From Bacteroidales bacterium (lineage in GTDB: Bacteria > Bacteroidota > Bacteroidia > Bacteroidales > FEN-979), in the NCBI GenBank assembly GCA_030681475.1, contig JAUXWT010000011.1, forward strand, positions 62,001-126,000: a stretch of DNA of 64,000 nt, read 5' to 3'. This document shows, piece by piece, positions 19,746-27,679 of the stretch. Numbering within the stretch: position 1 is the first letter of the stretch; each line of letters opens with the position of its first letter. The position numbers and the translations under genes were made by a program. The notes under the pieces are model-generated. The model was given only the letters and a program-made list of their open reading frames with translations. It was not told the origin of the DNA and searched no databases.

Positions 19746-19787
19746 TTTGCAATTTGCAATTTACTATTTGCACTTTGCATTTCCATC
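19742..19787. repeat. Short-period TTTGCAA intergenic repeat
   Basis: The gap between two convergent genes is filled by variants of ATTTGCA (ATTTGCA, ATTTGCA, ATTTACT, ATTTGCA, CTTTGCA). It starts within the porin stop codon region. Confidence 0.7.
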
Positions 19788-21035
19788 TTACATCCCATAC
19801 CGCTCAATGATCTCCTGCTTTGATTTTCCCAGGATATCATATTTCTTGCCAACCTTTCTGAAGGCATCGAGCGCTTTTTCGAGGTGATGGATCTCATGCC
19901 CGGCTGAGATCTGCGTACGGATACGCGCCTGTCCCTGAGGAACAACCGGGAAGAAAAATCCTATGGCATAGATGCCCTCTTCATACAGGTCGCGTGAAAC
20001 ATCCTGCGCCAGTTTTGCATTGAAAAGCATCACCGGCACGATCGGCGTGTCACCTGCCTTGATGATCAGACCGGCTTCGGTCAACCCTTTACGCCAGAAT
20101 TCAGTGTTCTTTTCCAGCTTGTCGCGGCGGTCGGTGGAGGCGGAAAGGATTTCAAGCACCTTGATCACACCGGCCACCACCGGAGGTGCAATGGTGTTGG
20201 AGAAGAGGTACGGACGGGCCTTTTGACGGCACATCTCGACCAGTTCCTTACGCCCGGAAACACAACCTCCTGATGCGCCACCCAATCCTTTTCCAAAAGT
20301 GGTGGTGATGATGTCGATTTTTCCCATTACCCCGTATTGCTCATGGGTTCCGCGGCCGGTCTTCCCGATGAAACCACTGGAATGGGAATCGTCAACAAAC
20401 AGCAACGCGCCGTACTTTTCGCATAATTCCACCATTTTATCCAGTTTTGCGGTATCGCCATCCATGGAGAAGACACCATCGGTGATTACCATCTTCAGGC
20501 GCTTGAGGTCGTGCAATTGCAGCTTCTCCTCCAGATGCTCCATGTCGGAGTGTTTGTATGTATCATGCATGGCGCTGCAGAGACGGATTCCATCAATGAT
20601 GGAGGCATGCACCAGCCGGTCGGAGATCATCACGTCGTCTTTGGTCAGCACTGCTTCGAATACGCCGGCATTGGCATCCATACAGGAAGGAAACAGGATG
20701 GTATCTTCCGTTCCAAGGAACTTGGTGACCATCTGCTCGAGTGTGCGGTGAATGTCCTGCGTTCCGCAGATAAAGCGCACCGATGACATGCCATAACCAT
20801 GCGAATCAAGTCCTTCATGGGCAGCCTTCACGACTTCCGGATGGCTCGACAATCCTAAATAGTTGTTTGCACAGATGTTTATGACCTTTTTTAAGGGGGC
20901 CCCTGCCGGGAATTCAACTTCGATGTCGGCATCCTGGGCTGAGTGAATATAACGTTCCTGTTTGAATAAACCGGCGCTCTGCAGTCCGGCCAGGATCTCG
21001 GTATAGATCCCGCGTGTTTTTTCCGTATAAGCCAT
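19788..21035 (-). CDS. Alpha-oxoamine synthase (Kbl-like), ACP-linked paralogue
   Basis: The 415-residue PLP enzyme matches 2-amino-3-ketobutyrate CoA ligase and relatives: [31 protein letters not shown] (the His that stacks on PLP), FVDDSHSSGF and the Lys-containing TTTFGKGLGGASGG. It condenses an amino acid with an acyl thioester. A second, more canonical Kbl is at 37916-39115, and this copy differs by lying directly downstream of an acyl carrier protein. It may use acyl-ACP, in a sphingoid-base-like or other aminoketone pathway. The start at MAYTEK is set by AAGGAGG (21041-21047), five bases upstream; an upstream in-frame GTG overlaps that site and is not the start. Confidence 0.85.
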   Translation of the reverse strand: MAYTEKTRGIYTEILAGLQSAGLFKQERYIHSAQDADIEVEFPAGAPLKKVINICANNYLGLSSHPEVVKAAHEGLDSHGYGMSSVRFICGTQDIHRTLEQMVTKFLGTEDTILFPSCMDANAGVFEAVLTKDDVMISDRLVHASIIDGIRLCSAMHDTYKHSDMEHLEEKLQLHDLKRLKMVITDGVFSMDGDTAKLDKMVELCEKYGALLFVDDSHSSGFIGKTGRGTHEQYGVMGKIDIITTTFGKGLGGASGGCVSGRKELVEMCRQKARPYLFSNTIAPPVVAGVIKVLEILSASTDRRDKLEKNTEFWRKGLTEAGLIIKAGDTPIVPVMLFNAKLAQDVSRDLYEEGIYAIGFFFPVVPQGQARIRTQISAGHEIHHLEKALDAFRKVGKKYDILGKSKQEIIERYGM

Positions 21036-21045
21036 GTTCACCTCC

Positions 21046-21288
21046 TTATTTTACATATTCCCTTACTAAAGCACATATCTTGTTCACCGAGTCGAAGGCT
21101 TCCGGGGTTGCCTTATCATCGGGGATGGCAATGTTGTACTTGTTTTCCAGAAACCGTTTCAACGATACCATTGAAAAGCTGTCAACGATGCCACCCGAGA
21201 TCAGCGGCGAATCGTAGGTTAATTCTGTGTCGTCCTCCACATATTCTTTGATCACGTAAGTTTTGATGATCTCTTGCATTTCGTCCAT
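21046..21288 (-). CDS. Acyl carrier protein
   Basis: This 80-residue protein is acidic and helical, with the phosphopantetheine attachment serine in GGIVDSFSM (DSF in place of the usual DSL). It is distinct from a housekeeping AcpP, since no fatty-acid genes are nearby and the sequence is divergent. Its stop overlaps the Shine-Dalgarno site of the Kbl-like gene, which implies translational coupling. An AAGGAG site lies 8 bases upstream of its ATG. A holo-ACP synthase gene is about 1.9 kb upstream in the same cluster and could activate it. Confidence 0.85.
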   Translation of the reverse strand: MDEMQEIIKTYVIKEYVEDDTELTYDSPLISGGIVDSFSMVSLKRFLENKYNIAIPDDKATPEAFDSVNKICALVREYVK

Positions 21289-21371
21289 GGGTTTTTCTCC
21301 TTTTCTTTAGTGTTATTAATTTATAGTGTTGAAATCTTAAAGAACCTCGCTATTTCGCTATTTCTTTTCTG

Positions 21372-23075
21372 TTAATCATCTTCCAGTGTTGATGTATCCC
21401 CGATCTCCTCTCCCCATTCCTTCGCGTGCAGGATTCGCCGCATTATTTTTCCGCTGCGGGTCTTGGGAAGGGTATCAATGAATTCGATCTCCTGCGGCAT
21501 GGCCAGGGGCGACAATTTCTTACGGACAAAATTCATGATCTCGAGGTCGAGATCCTTGCTGCCTGTAAATCCGGGTTTCAGCGTCACAAAGGCCTTAACG
21601 ACCTCCATGTTTACAAAGTCCGGTTTTGCAACCACGGCCGATTCGGCCACCGCAGGATGTTCGAGCAATGCTGATTCTACCTCAAACGGACTTACCAGGT
21701 GGCCTCCCGTGTTGATCACATCATCGTCGCGACCGACAAACCAGAAATAGCCTTCGTTGTCGATGCTGGAACGGTCGCCCGGCAGGTACCAGCCATTTTT
21801 AAATTTCTTCTGATAGGTCTCTTCGTTGCGCCAGTAAGTCCGCATCATTGCAGGCCAGCCCGGCTTTATGGCAATCAGTCCGATCTTTCCGGTTTCGTTA
21901 AATGGTTCGAAGGTTTCGGGGTGGATCACGGTGGCGGTAATTCCGGGGAAAGGCTTGCCCATAGATCCGGGTTTTATTTTCATCCCCGGGAAGTTGGTGA
22001 TCATTATCGACCCGGTCTCAGTCTGCCAGTAGGTATCGAGAAATGGCTTTCCAAAAACTTTTTCCGACCAGAGTACAGCTTCACTGTTCAGCGGTTCTCC
22101 AACTGAGGCAAGGTGACGAAGTGAAGAAAGGTCATATTTTTTAATCACCTCATCTCCGGCTTTCATCAGCGACCGGATGGCCGTTGGCGCTGAATACCAC
22201 ATGCTGATCTTGTGTTTTTCAATGAACCGGTACCAGTTGTCGGCGGAAAAGCCGGCATCCAGCACACACTGGGTCACGCCACTGCTGAAGGCTCCGATGA
22301 TGCCGTAAGATGTCCCGGTCACCCATCCCGGGTCGGCGGTGCACCAGTAGATATCACTGTTCTGCAGGTCGAGCACCCATTTTGACGTCAGGTACTGTGA
22401 GATCAGTGAATAATGAACATGCTTGACACCTTTTGGTTGTCCTGTGGTTCCTGAGGTGTAATGCAACACAGACGGGGATTCTGCATAAGTGGGATGGATA
22501 TCAAACTTTTCCGGTTTTTCAGCCTTTTCCATGTCAAAGGCGACTTCGCGGTCGAGCAGCGGTTTGGCCGGGTCGGCATCAACGATGATGAGGTGTTTAA
22601 GGTAGGGCATCTTTTCCATGATCTTCCTCACCTTGGGCGCGTGTTTTTTCTGGGTGATGATGGCAGTGGTTTGCGCATTGTCCAAACGAACAAACAGCGA
22701 TTCATCCCCGAATGCCGAGAACAGCGGCTGGGCAATCCCGCCCATCTTAAGAATTCCCAGGAACCCGATGTACAGTTCGGGGATCTTATCCATAAACAGG
22801 CATACACGATCTTCGGGTTTGATGCCCAGGCCGCGCAGAAACTGCCCGATGGCGTTGCTGTTGAGCCGAAGGTCGTTGTAGGTAAACCGCTTTTCGACAC
22901 CAGTTGATCCTTCCCAGATCAACGCAGGTTTATTGCCGTAACCTTTTTCACAGATACGGTCGGAACAATACCATCCGATGTTGATGATGTTACCAGGTTT
23001 GTAATCCAGTTCTTTCTCAGCAATTTTCCAGTCAAAGTTTTTTACGCGTTCGTCGTAGGATCCGATATTTGACAT
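21372..23075 (-). CDS. Acetyl-CoA synthetase-like AMP-forming acyl-CoA ligase
   Basis: The 567-residue adenylate-forming enzyme shows the P-loop-like YTSGTTGQPKG, the A5 block TYWQTETG, the YLPGDR block, GRDDDVINTGGH and the catalytic Lys in LPKTRSGKIMRR. Its length and N-terminus fit the AcsA group of acetyl/propionyl-CoA synthetases rather than long-chain ligases. It would activate a short carboxylate with ATP and CoA. It lies upstream of a dedicated ACP and a Kbl-like synthase, so it might also load ACP. The acetate-type symporter locus next door gives a second plausible link. The AMP-ligase call is firm, but the substrate is inferred. Confidence 0.88.
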   Translation of the reverse strand: MSNIGSYDERVKNFDWKIAEKELDYKPGNIINIGWYCSDRICEKGYGNKPALIWEGSTGVEKRFTYNDLRLNSNAIGQFLRGLGIKPEDRVCLFMDKIPELYIGFLGILKMGGIAQPLFSAFGDESLFVRLDNAQTTAIITQKKHAPKVRKIMEKMPYLKHLIIVDADPAKPLLDREVAFDMEKAEKPEKFDIHPTYAESPSVLHYTSGTTGQPKGVKHVHYSLISQYLTSKWVLDLQNSDIYWCTADPGWVTGTSYGIIGAFSSGVTQCVLDAGFSADNWYRFIEKHKISMWYSAPTAIRSLMKAGDEVIKKYDLSSLRHLASVGEPLNSEAVLWSEKVFGKPFLDTYWQTETGSIMITNFPGMKIKPGSMGKPFPGITATVIHPETFEPFNETGKIGLIAIKPGWPAMMRTYWRNEETYQKKFKNGWYLPGDRSSIDNEGYFWFVGRDDDVINTGGHLVSPFEVESALLEHPAVAESAVVAKPDFVNMEVVKAFVTLKPGFTGSKDLDLEIMNFVRKKLSPLAMPQEIEFIDTLPKTRSGKIMRRILHAKEWGEEIGDTSTLEDD

Positions 23076-23100
23076 TGATCATGGGTTAAAATAATGGTGA

Positions 23101-23167
23101 ATGGTAGAGACAAGGCATCGCCTTGTCTGTGATAAATGGTAGAGACAAGGCATTGCCTTGTCTCTAC
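23101..23167. repeat. Two tandem palindromic repeat units
   Basis: Two copies of GTAGAGACAAGGCA(T/C)(T/C)GCCTTGTCTCTAC-like palindromes stand side by side (core of the first at 23109-23127, the second at 23139-23167, a 29-base near-perfect dyad). Similar REP-like hairpins are widespread in Bacteroidota intergenic regions. A GCGAAATGG-type short repeat follows up to 23200. Confidence 0.8.
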
Positions 23168-23216
23168 AGAATGGCGAAAATGGTGAAATGGCGAAATGGC
23201 TGAATTGTCGGATTTT

Positions 23217-23633
23217 TCAGTCGGTGGGGGCAGTGGGTAATACATTGGAAGATGCACCTTCAGTTTCGATGATAACGATGGCTGTCGCCATCTCTTTTAG
23301 ATGCGATAAAGATACATGAATTTTTGAAATTGACAAGCGATCTGTTAATTCTTTAGCAATTCCGGTGGTGCGGATATGGGGCTTTCCCAGCTCATCGTGA
23401 AAAATGTCTATGTCGCCGAACCGTACGCCGAACCGCCAGCCGGTACCGATCGCTTTCAGAAAAGCCTCCTTGGCCGAAAACCGCGCGGCATAATTCTGGT
23501 ACTTGTACCTTTTTGTCTCACAATATTCGATCTCCCCGGGGGTAAAGATCTTATCCCTGAAGCCGATGTCGCGCTGCATCACCTTTTCGATGCGTGCCAC
23601 TTCGATGATGTCTGTTCCGATGCCGTAGATCAT
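23217..23633 (-). CDS. acpS: Holo-[acyl carrier protein] synthase
   Basis: The 138-residue protein begins MIYGIGTDIIEVARIEK, with the Mg-binding Asp of the AcpS family, and has FSAKEAFLKAIGTG, the second conserved block with Glu and Lys, plus the C-terminal HVSLSHLKEMATA. It transfers 4'-phosphopantetheine from CoA to the serine of ACP. The start was placed at MIYGIG, seven codons inside a longer frame, because it matches the family start. It lies upstream of the AMP ligase, ACP and Kbl-like genes on the same strand and may serve that module as well as the cell. Confidence 0.92.
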   Translation of the reverse strand: MIYGIGTDIIEVARIEKVMQRDIGFRDKIFTPGEIEYCETKRYKYQNYAARFSAKEAFLKAIGTGWRFGVRFGDIDIFHDELGKPHIRTTGIAKELTDRLSISKIHVSLSHLKEMATAIVIIETEGASSNVLPTAPTD

Positions 23634-23656
23634 ATGCGTGTGCAAATTACACATTC

Positions 23657-23989
23657 TTACTCCTGCAGTTCTTTTTCAAGTGTCGTTTCAATGAATTTAT
23701 TTAATGACATCCCTTGCTGAACTGCTTTCTGAATGGCTTTCTTGTGTAAGGCGGGTTTCAACCTGACATTGAAACTCCCTTTAAATGGTTTATCGGGGTT
23801 TACCCCCTTTTCCTTACAGAAAGCGATGTAATCATCCACAGACTCTTCAAACGCTTTTTTAAGATCATGCGCATTATCCGATTCAAAGGTTATCAAATCG
23901 TTGATATATTCTATTTTTCCATAGAAAACTTCATCTTCAGCAGAAAAACTGACAGAACCGATATAATCCATATATTTAATAGTGTTCAT
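23657..23989 (-). CDS. HicB-family antitoxin (orphan)
   Basis: The 110-residue protein has the HicB partial RNase H-like fold (YIGSVSFSAEDEVFYGKIEYINDLITFE, EESVDDYIAFCKEKG) and a C-terminal ribbon-helix-helix segment (GSFNVRLKPALHKKA...GMSLNKFIETTL). HicB normally neutralises the HicA mRNA interferase encoded just upstream. Here the upstream position holds only a 13-codon frame that looks like the start of hicA. The antitoxin therefore appears to have outlived its toxin, or to act as a stand-alone regulator. A -7 promoter element is still present upstream. Confidence 0.85.
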   Translation of the reverse strand: MNTIKYMDYIGSVSFSAEDEVFYGKIEYINDLITFESDNAHDLKKAFEESVDDYIAFCKEKGVNPDKPFKGSFNVRLKPALHKKAIQKAVQQGMSLNKFIETTLEKELQE

Positions 23990-24000
23990 GTTTAAAGTTT

Positions 24001-24042
24001 TTATAGAATTTTATTGTTTTTCAGTTTTTCCAGTCTGCTCAT
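24001..24042 (-). pseudogene. Possible hicA remnant (start codons only)
   Basis: Read on the minus strand, ATG opens a frame MSRLEKLKNNKIL followed by TAA, ending 11 bases before the hicB start. In this type of HicAB pair, the toxin begins MSRLEKLL or similar and is encoded in this position. The remaining 60-70 codons, including the catalytic histidine, are absent. This looks like an internal deletion that kept the start and removed the toxin. The match is short, so the call is tentative. Confidence 0.4.
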
Positions 24043-24058
24043 GAGTCCCGGTTTGTTG

Positions 24059-24066
24059 CAAATATA
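24059..24066 (-). promoter_or_regulatory. -7 promoter element before hicAB relic
   Basis: On the minus strand this reads TATATTTG, matching TAnnTTTG, 17 bases upstream of the ATG of the hicA relic. It would still transcribe hicB. Confidence 0.45.
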
Positions 24067-24331
24067 AAATTTTTATCATCCTGTCACTGTTATTCAGTTA
24101 CATTTGACAGTTTTAAATAATGAATTGTCGTACAAGTCAAACTTCAAAGAAAAAAAAGGTTTACAATGTCTCCTGCTTACACAGGTAACACGCATGACCG
24201 CACACGAACATTCCCCTTGTTGAAATTTTTTTTCATTTACTGTATTACCTTTCCCCTGGAAAACGGATTAAGCAGATGTATATCAGCCAAAATCTTTTTG
24301 AGGCGAAACAGTATATGTCAAGGATACAGTT
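24067..24331. other. Intergenic region, no recognisable gene
   Basis: About 265 bases between the divergent hicB and ORF6N genes. It holds AT-rich sequence and a small open frame with no recognisable product. The ORF6N start codon has no clear Shine-Dalgarno site. Confidence 0.4.
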
Positions 24332-24874
24332 ATGAAAAAACAAGAATCTTTACCGGCGATCCCGGAAGAAACAATCATCAATAAAATCTACCAAATCAGA
24401 GGTCAAAGAGTAATGATAGATCGTGATCTTGCTGAATTATATGGTGTGGAACCGAAACGGTTAAAGGAAGGTGTAAGACGTAATATTGAACGGTTTCCTG
24501 AAGATTTTATGTTTGAATTGACAGTTGAAGAGTTTCAGATTTGGAGGACGCAAATTGCGTCCTCCAAATCTGACTTGATTGGATTACGTTATCCTCCCTA
24601 TTGTTTCACTGAACAGGGCGTTACAATGCTATCCTGCATTTTAAAGAGTAAAAAGGCGATTGAAACAAATATACGTATTATCAGGGTGTTCAGTAAAATG
24701 CGTGAAATGTTGTTAACTCAAAAAGATATCCTTTTAAAACTAGAACAATTTGAAAAGCAATTAGGGAAGAACAGTGAAGACATTCAACTGATATTCAAAG
24801 CTCTAAAACAGTTCCTGAATCCCCCTCAGGAACCGCGGAGGCAGATTGGGTACAAACGGGATCAGGAAGAATGA
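24332..24874 (+). CDS. ORF6N-domain DNA-binding protein
   Basis: The 180-residue protein matches the ORF6N/KilA-N-like family in phage and bacterial genomes: IRGQRVMIDRDLAELYGVE (N-terminal winged DNA-binding part), RNIERFPEDFMFELT, GLRYPPYCFTEQGVTMLSCIL and a C-terminal coiled coil (about 125-165) before RRQIGYKR. These are presumed DNA-binding regulators carried by mobile elements. A 39-bp perfect palindrome lies in the middle of the gene and codes for QIWRTQIASSKS. A truncated relative is at 8669-9040. No other phage gene is nearby, so it probably marks an old insertion. Confidence 0.85.
   Translation: MKKQESLPAIPEETIINKIYQIRGQRVMIDRDLAELYGVEPKRLKEGVRRNIERFPEDFMFELTVEEFQIWRTQIASSKSDLIGLRYPPYCFTEQGVTMLSCILKSKKAIETNIRIIRVFSKMREMLLTQKDILLKLEQFEKQLGKNSEDIQLIFKALKQFLNPPQEPRRQIGYKRDQEE
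24535..24573. repeat. 39-bp perfect palindrome inside a coding sequence
   Basis: The 19-base arm TCAGATTTGGAGGACGCAA (24535-24553) and its exact reverse complement (24555-24573) flank a single central A. It lies at about codons 69-81 of the ORF6N gene and keeps the frame open. Such a dyad can form a stable mRNA hairpin or a DNA cruciform. Confidence 0.95.
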
Positions 24875-24956
24875 CCGTTCATTCCTTCAGATGTACCATT
24901 CAATAAAAAAGAATGACATTTGATACATTCCTTAAAATGTTGTATATTTAAAAGTA

Positions 24957-24964
24957 TATATTTG
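24957..24964 (+). promoter_or_regulatory. -7 promoter element for the LytTR regulator
   Basis: The sequence TATATTTG matches TAnnTTTG and lies 36 bases upstream of the response-regulator start codon. No convincing -33 element was seen. Confidence 0.4.
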
Positions 24965-24999
24965 TTGCTTCGTGATCAGGGGAATCGAATAATCCGCTT

Positions 25000-25794
25000 A
25001 TGAAAACCTACAAGGCCATCATCATTGATGACGAGAAGAAAATCCGTGAAGCATTAACCATTTTACTGAGCGAACACTGCCCGGAGATAATTATTTGCGG
25101 GGCGGCGGCATCAGCCGCGGAGGGCCGTGACCTGCTCAATTCAAATGATGTTGACTTCATTTTCCTGGATATTTCCATGCCTGAGGAGGATGGTTTTGCC
25201 TTTCTCCGTTCGATCCCGAAGGAGAATTACGGGGTCATTTTCGTAACGGCCTATGAGGAATATGCCTTGCGGGCATTAAAAGCCAGCGCCATCGATTACC
25301 TCTTAAAGCCGGTCAGTCCCGTGGAACTGCGTGAAGCCGCATCCAAAGCCATTCAGCAGCTTGAACTGAGGCAAAGCAGGGAGGAAGCCAGGACAATTTA
25401 CGGGGAATCGCTTGACAACCTTCATGAACATATCCGTTCGGAAGGCGAAACCATTTCAAAGATCACCGTGGCAGAGCAATTCGGGTTCAAGGTGATCAGG
25501 GTAGCCGACATCATGTACCTCCAGGCCGACGCCAACTACACCATCCTGCACCTGACGGGGATGAACAAGATCGTGGCAGCGCGGTCGCTGGGTGAATTTG
25601 AACACATCCTGAGCGAACCCGCATTTTTCCGGATCCACAAATCGACGATCGTCAACCTCAACTATTTACAGGGCTATTCAAGCTACGAGGGGAATTTTGC
25701 CGTGTTAACCGATGGGACCCGACTGAGCATTTCAAGGCGTAAACTGTCCGACTTTCGTGAAGCTGTAACACATTTCTCAAAATCATTGGAATAA
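25000..25794 (+). CDS. LytTR-family response regulator
   Basis: The 264-residue protein has a CheY-like receiver (IIIDDEKKIR acidic pocket, phospho-acceptor Asp57 in FLDISMP, Thr83 and Lys103) and a C-terminal LytTR DNA-binding domain (about 160-260, with YLQADANYTILHL and FFRIHKSTIVNLNY). It should bind DNA as a phosphorylated dimer and control nearby genes. No kinase is adjacent, but a LytS-type histidine kinase stands 9 kb downstream after a run of secreted-protein genes, and is the probable partner. DUF4907 and Kelch genes often follow this kind of regulator. Confidence 0.93.
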   Translation: MKTYKAIIIDDEKKIREALTILLSEHCPEIIICGAAASAAEGRDLLNSNDVDFIFLDISMPEEDGFAFLRSIPKENYGVIFVTAYEEYALRALKASAIDYLLKPVSPVELREAASKAIQQLELRQSREEARTIYGESLDNLHEHIRSEGETISKITVAEQFGFKVIRVADIMYLQADANYTILHLTGMNKIVAARSLGEFEHILSEPAFFRIHKSTIVNLNYLQGYSSYEGNFAVLTDGTRLSISRRKLSDFREAVTHFSKSLE

Positions 25795-25918
25795 GGATTC
25801 CCCCATTTAAACCCTCCTGACCACCTTTCCTTCACCAGTATCTGCCGTTCATACATTTGCACGGTTTCGCACCAGTTGGTTTGCTAATATTACTGCCTGA
25901 TTTCATAAAACTACAATT

Positions 25919-26302
25919 ATGGATGCAAGGAAAATATCTATTCTGTTCATCGTTGTTACGCTCATTCTTTACGGGGAAAATAAAATACCGGCTCAATCCC
26001 GGGTTCAGTTACCCGGAATGAAACAGGCGGCAGCCGATTCCGTTTCGGCAGATAAGAATAAAACCCCCGTAATAACCTATAAGCTGATCCCCGGGGTCAA
26101 CAACACCTGGGGGTATGATATTTATATGGATGGCCGGGTGAATATCCACCAGCCGTCCATCCCTGCCCTGCCCGGCAACGACGGGTTTAAAACACAGGAA
26201 AAGGCTGAAAAGGCAGCCAGACTGGCAATTAAAAAAATAAAAAACGGCGAGATGCCGCCCACCATCACCGTGGAGGAGCTGAAAAAGCTCAAAGCATTAT
26301 GA
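25919..26302 (+). CDS. DUF4907 secreted protein
   Basis: The 127-residue protein has an N-terminal hydrophobic segment and, at about 58-120, the conserved DUF4907 pattern GYDIYMDGRVNIHQPSIPALPG then GFKTQEKAEKAARLAIKKIKNGEMPPTIT. The function of the family is unknown. It is 125 bases after the LytTR regulator and 46 bases before a Kelch protein, an arrangement I recall for other Bacteroidota, which suggests the three work together. Confidence 0.85.
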   Translation: MDARKISILFIVVTLILYGENKIPAQSRVQLPGMKQAAADSVSADKNKTPVITYKLIPGVNNTWGYDIYMDGRVNIHQPSIPALPGNDGFKTQEKAEKAARLAIKKIKNGEMPPTITVEELKKLKAL

Positions 26303-26348
26303 TTCTCTTAACCAACCAATAAGTAAAAACCAATTAAAACAAAACGCT

Positions 26349-27659
26349 ATGAAAACAATTTTCAACACGTTAAAGGCCATTATGATGATTGCCTGTATGA
26401 TCACACTTTCCTCCGGAGAAGGCCGGGGGGCGCCAAGCTGGCAGGAGGCGAGATTTGGGGCAGTTGGCTTCAGCATTGGCAGCATGGGCTATATTGGAAC
26501 CGGGCTTGGGTATATCAACAATGTTTTGGCCTTTAAAAAGGATCTATGGGAATATAATCCTGCCACCGATTCATGGACACAAAAAGCTGATTTAGGAGGA
26601 GTGGGAAGGGCCCATGCCACAGGACTCAGCATCGGCAACAAGGGATATATCGGTCTTGGACAAGACGATTACGGTGTTTTTAGTGACTTCTGGGAATATG
26701 ACCCCGTCACCAATACCTGGTTGCAGAAAGCTGATTTTCCCGGATTGGCGAGAAAAAATGCTCCGGGTTTCAGCATTGGAAACAAGGGCTATCTCGGAAC
26801 CGGTCTGGTATTTTATCCTGGAGAACCTCCTTTACATCTTCAGGACTTTTGGGAATATGACCCAACCGTCAATGCCTGGTTACAGAAAGCCGATTTCCCA
26901 GGAGCAGCAAGGTTTGCAGCAGCAGGATTCAGTATCAACGCCAAGGGTTATCTTGGCACTGGCGCTACCTGGTTGAGCGACACAGAATACATCCATTATA
27001 CAGACTTTTATGAATACAATCCGGTCAATGATATCTGGATTATAAAGGCTCCTTTTGCCGGGGCAGCCAGATACTGTGCAGCAGGGTTTGGTATTGGCAG
27101 TAAAGGTTATATTGGGACGGGTTCCAACAATGTGAACTTTAACCTGCTAAAAGACTTTTGGGAATATAATCCGGCAAACAATGCCTGGATACAAAAAGCC
27201 AGCTTCAAGGGTAAAGCCAGACGTTATGCAACAGGGTTCAGCATCGGGACCAGGGGTTATATCGGGACAGGACACATGGGCAATTCTTATGAGCAGGATT
27301 TCTGGGAATACAACCAGGTGACAAATGCCTGGACCCAGAAAACCGACCTGGGCAGTAAACACAAGGGCCCTTTAAAAGAGGTTGATGCCATTGCTGAAAC
27401 AGGCCCGGCCAACAATACAGACCTGTCGGTTTATCCAAATCCATCCAATACCTCATTCAACTTTCGTTTGAATACTGCGAGTGAAGAACCGGTATCCATA
27501 AAACTATTTGATATGACGGGCAGGTTGGTCTATGAACACACTTCGCTACCTCAGGATGAGATCATTACAGCTGGAGATAACCTGGGGGCGGGAGTATACG
27601 TTGCGGTGCTGACACAAGGGGCCTGCAGGAAATCTGTCAAGTTGAACAAGGTTCGTTAA
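26349..27659 (+). CDS. Secreted Kelch-repeat protein with T9SS sorting domain
   Basis: The 436-residue protein has a signal peptide, six Kelch-type repeats of about 52 residues (each with GFSIG.KGYIGTG, a DFWEYDP.TNAW turn and QKADF), which would form a six-bladed propeller, and a C-terminal type A T9SS sorting domain (VYPNPSNTSFNF to a terminal basic tail). It should be exported through the outer membrane by T9SS and kept on the surface. The ligand is unknown. A strong terminator follows, so the DUF4907-Kelch unit ends here. Confidence 0.92.
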   Translation: MKTIFNTLKAIMMIACMITLSSGEGRGAPSWQEARFGAVGFSIGSMGYIGTGLGYINNVLAFKKDLWEYNPATDSWTQKADLGGVGRAHATGLSIGNKGYIGLGQDDYGVFSDFWEYDPVTNTWLQKADFPGLARKNAPGFSIGNKGYLGTGLVFYPGEPPLHLQDFWEYDPTVNAWLQKADFPGAARFAAAGFSINAKGYLGTGATWLSDTEYIHYTDFYEYNPVNDIWIIKAPFAGAARYCAAGFGIGSKGYIGTGSNNVNFNLLKDFWEYNPANNAWIQKASFKGKARRYATGFSIGTRGYIGTGHMGNSYEQDFWEYNQVTNAWTQKTDLGSKHKGPLKEVDAIAETGPANNTDLSVYPNPSNTSFNFRLNTASEEPVSIKLFDMTGRLVYEHTSLPQDEIITAGDNLGAGVYVAVLTQGACRKSVKLNKVR

Positions 27660-27679
27660 TTGTTGAAAATGCAGAAAAA

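Noticed and set aside
23101-23167. CRISPR-like paired repeats
   Set aside because: There are only two palindromic units with a short spacer. They fit REP-like elements, and no cas genes are nearby.
24166-24384. Plus-strand frame overlapping the ORF6N start
   Set aside because: It has no family resemblance and runs out of frame into the ORF6N gene.
26349-27659. Repeats resembling a CRISPR array
   Set aside because: The repeats are 52-residue protein repeats in an open frame (Kelch), vary in sequence and have no constant spacer lengths.
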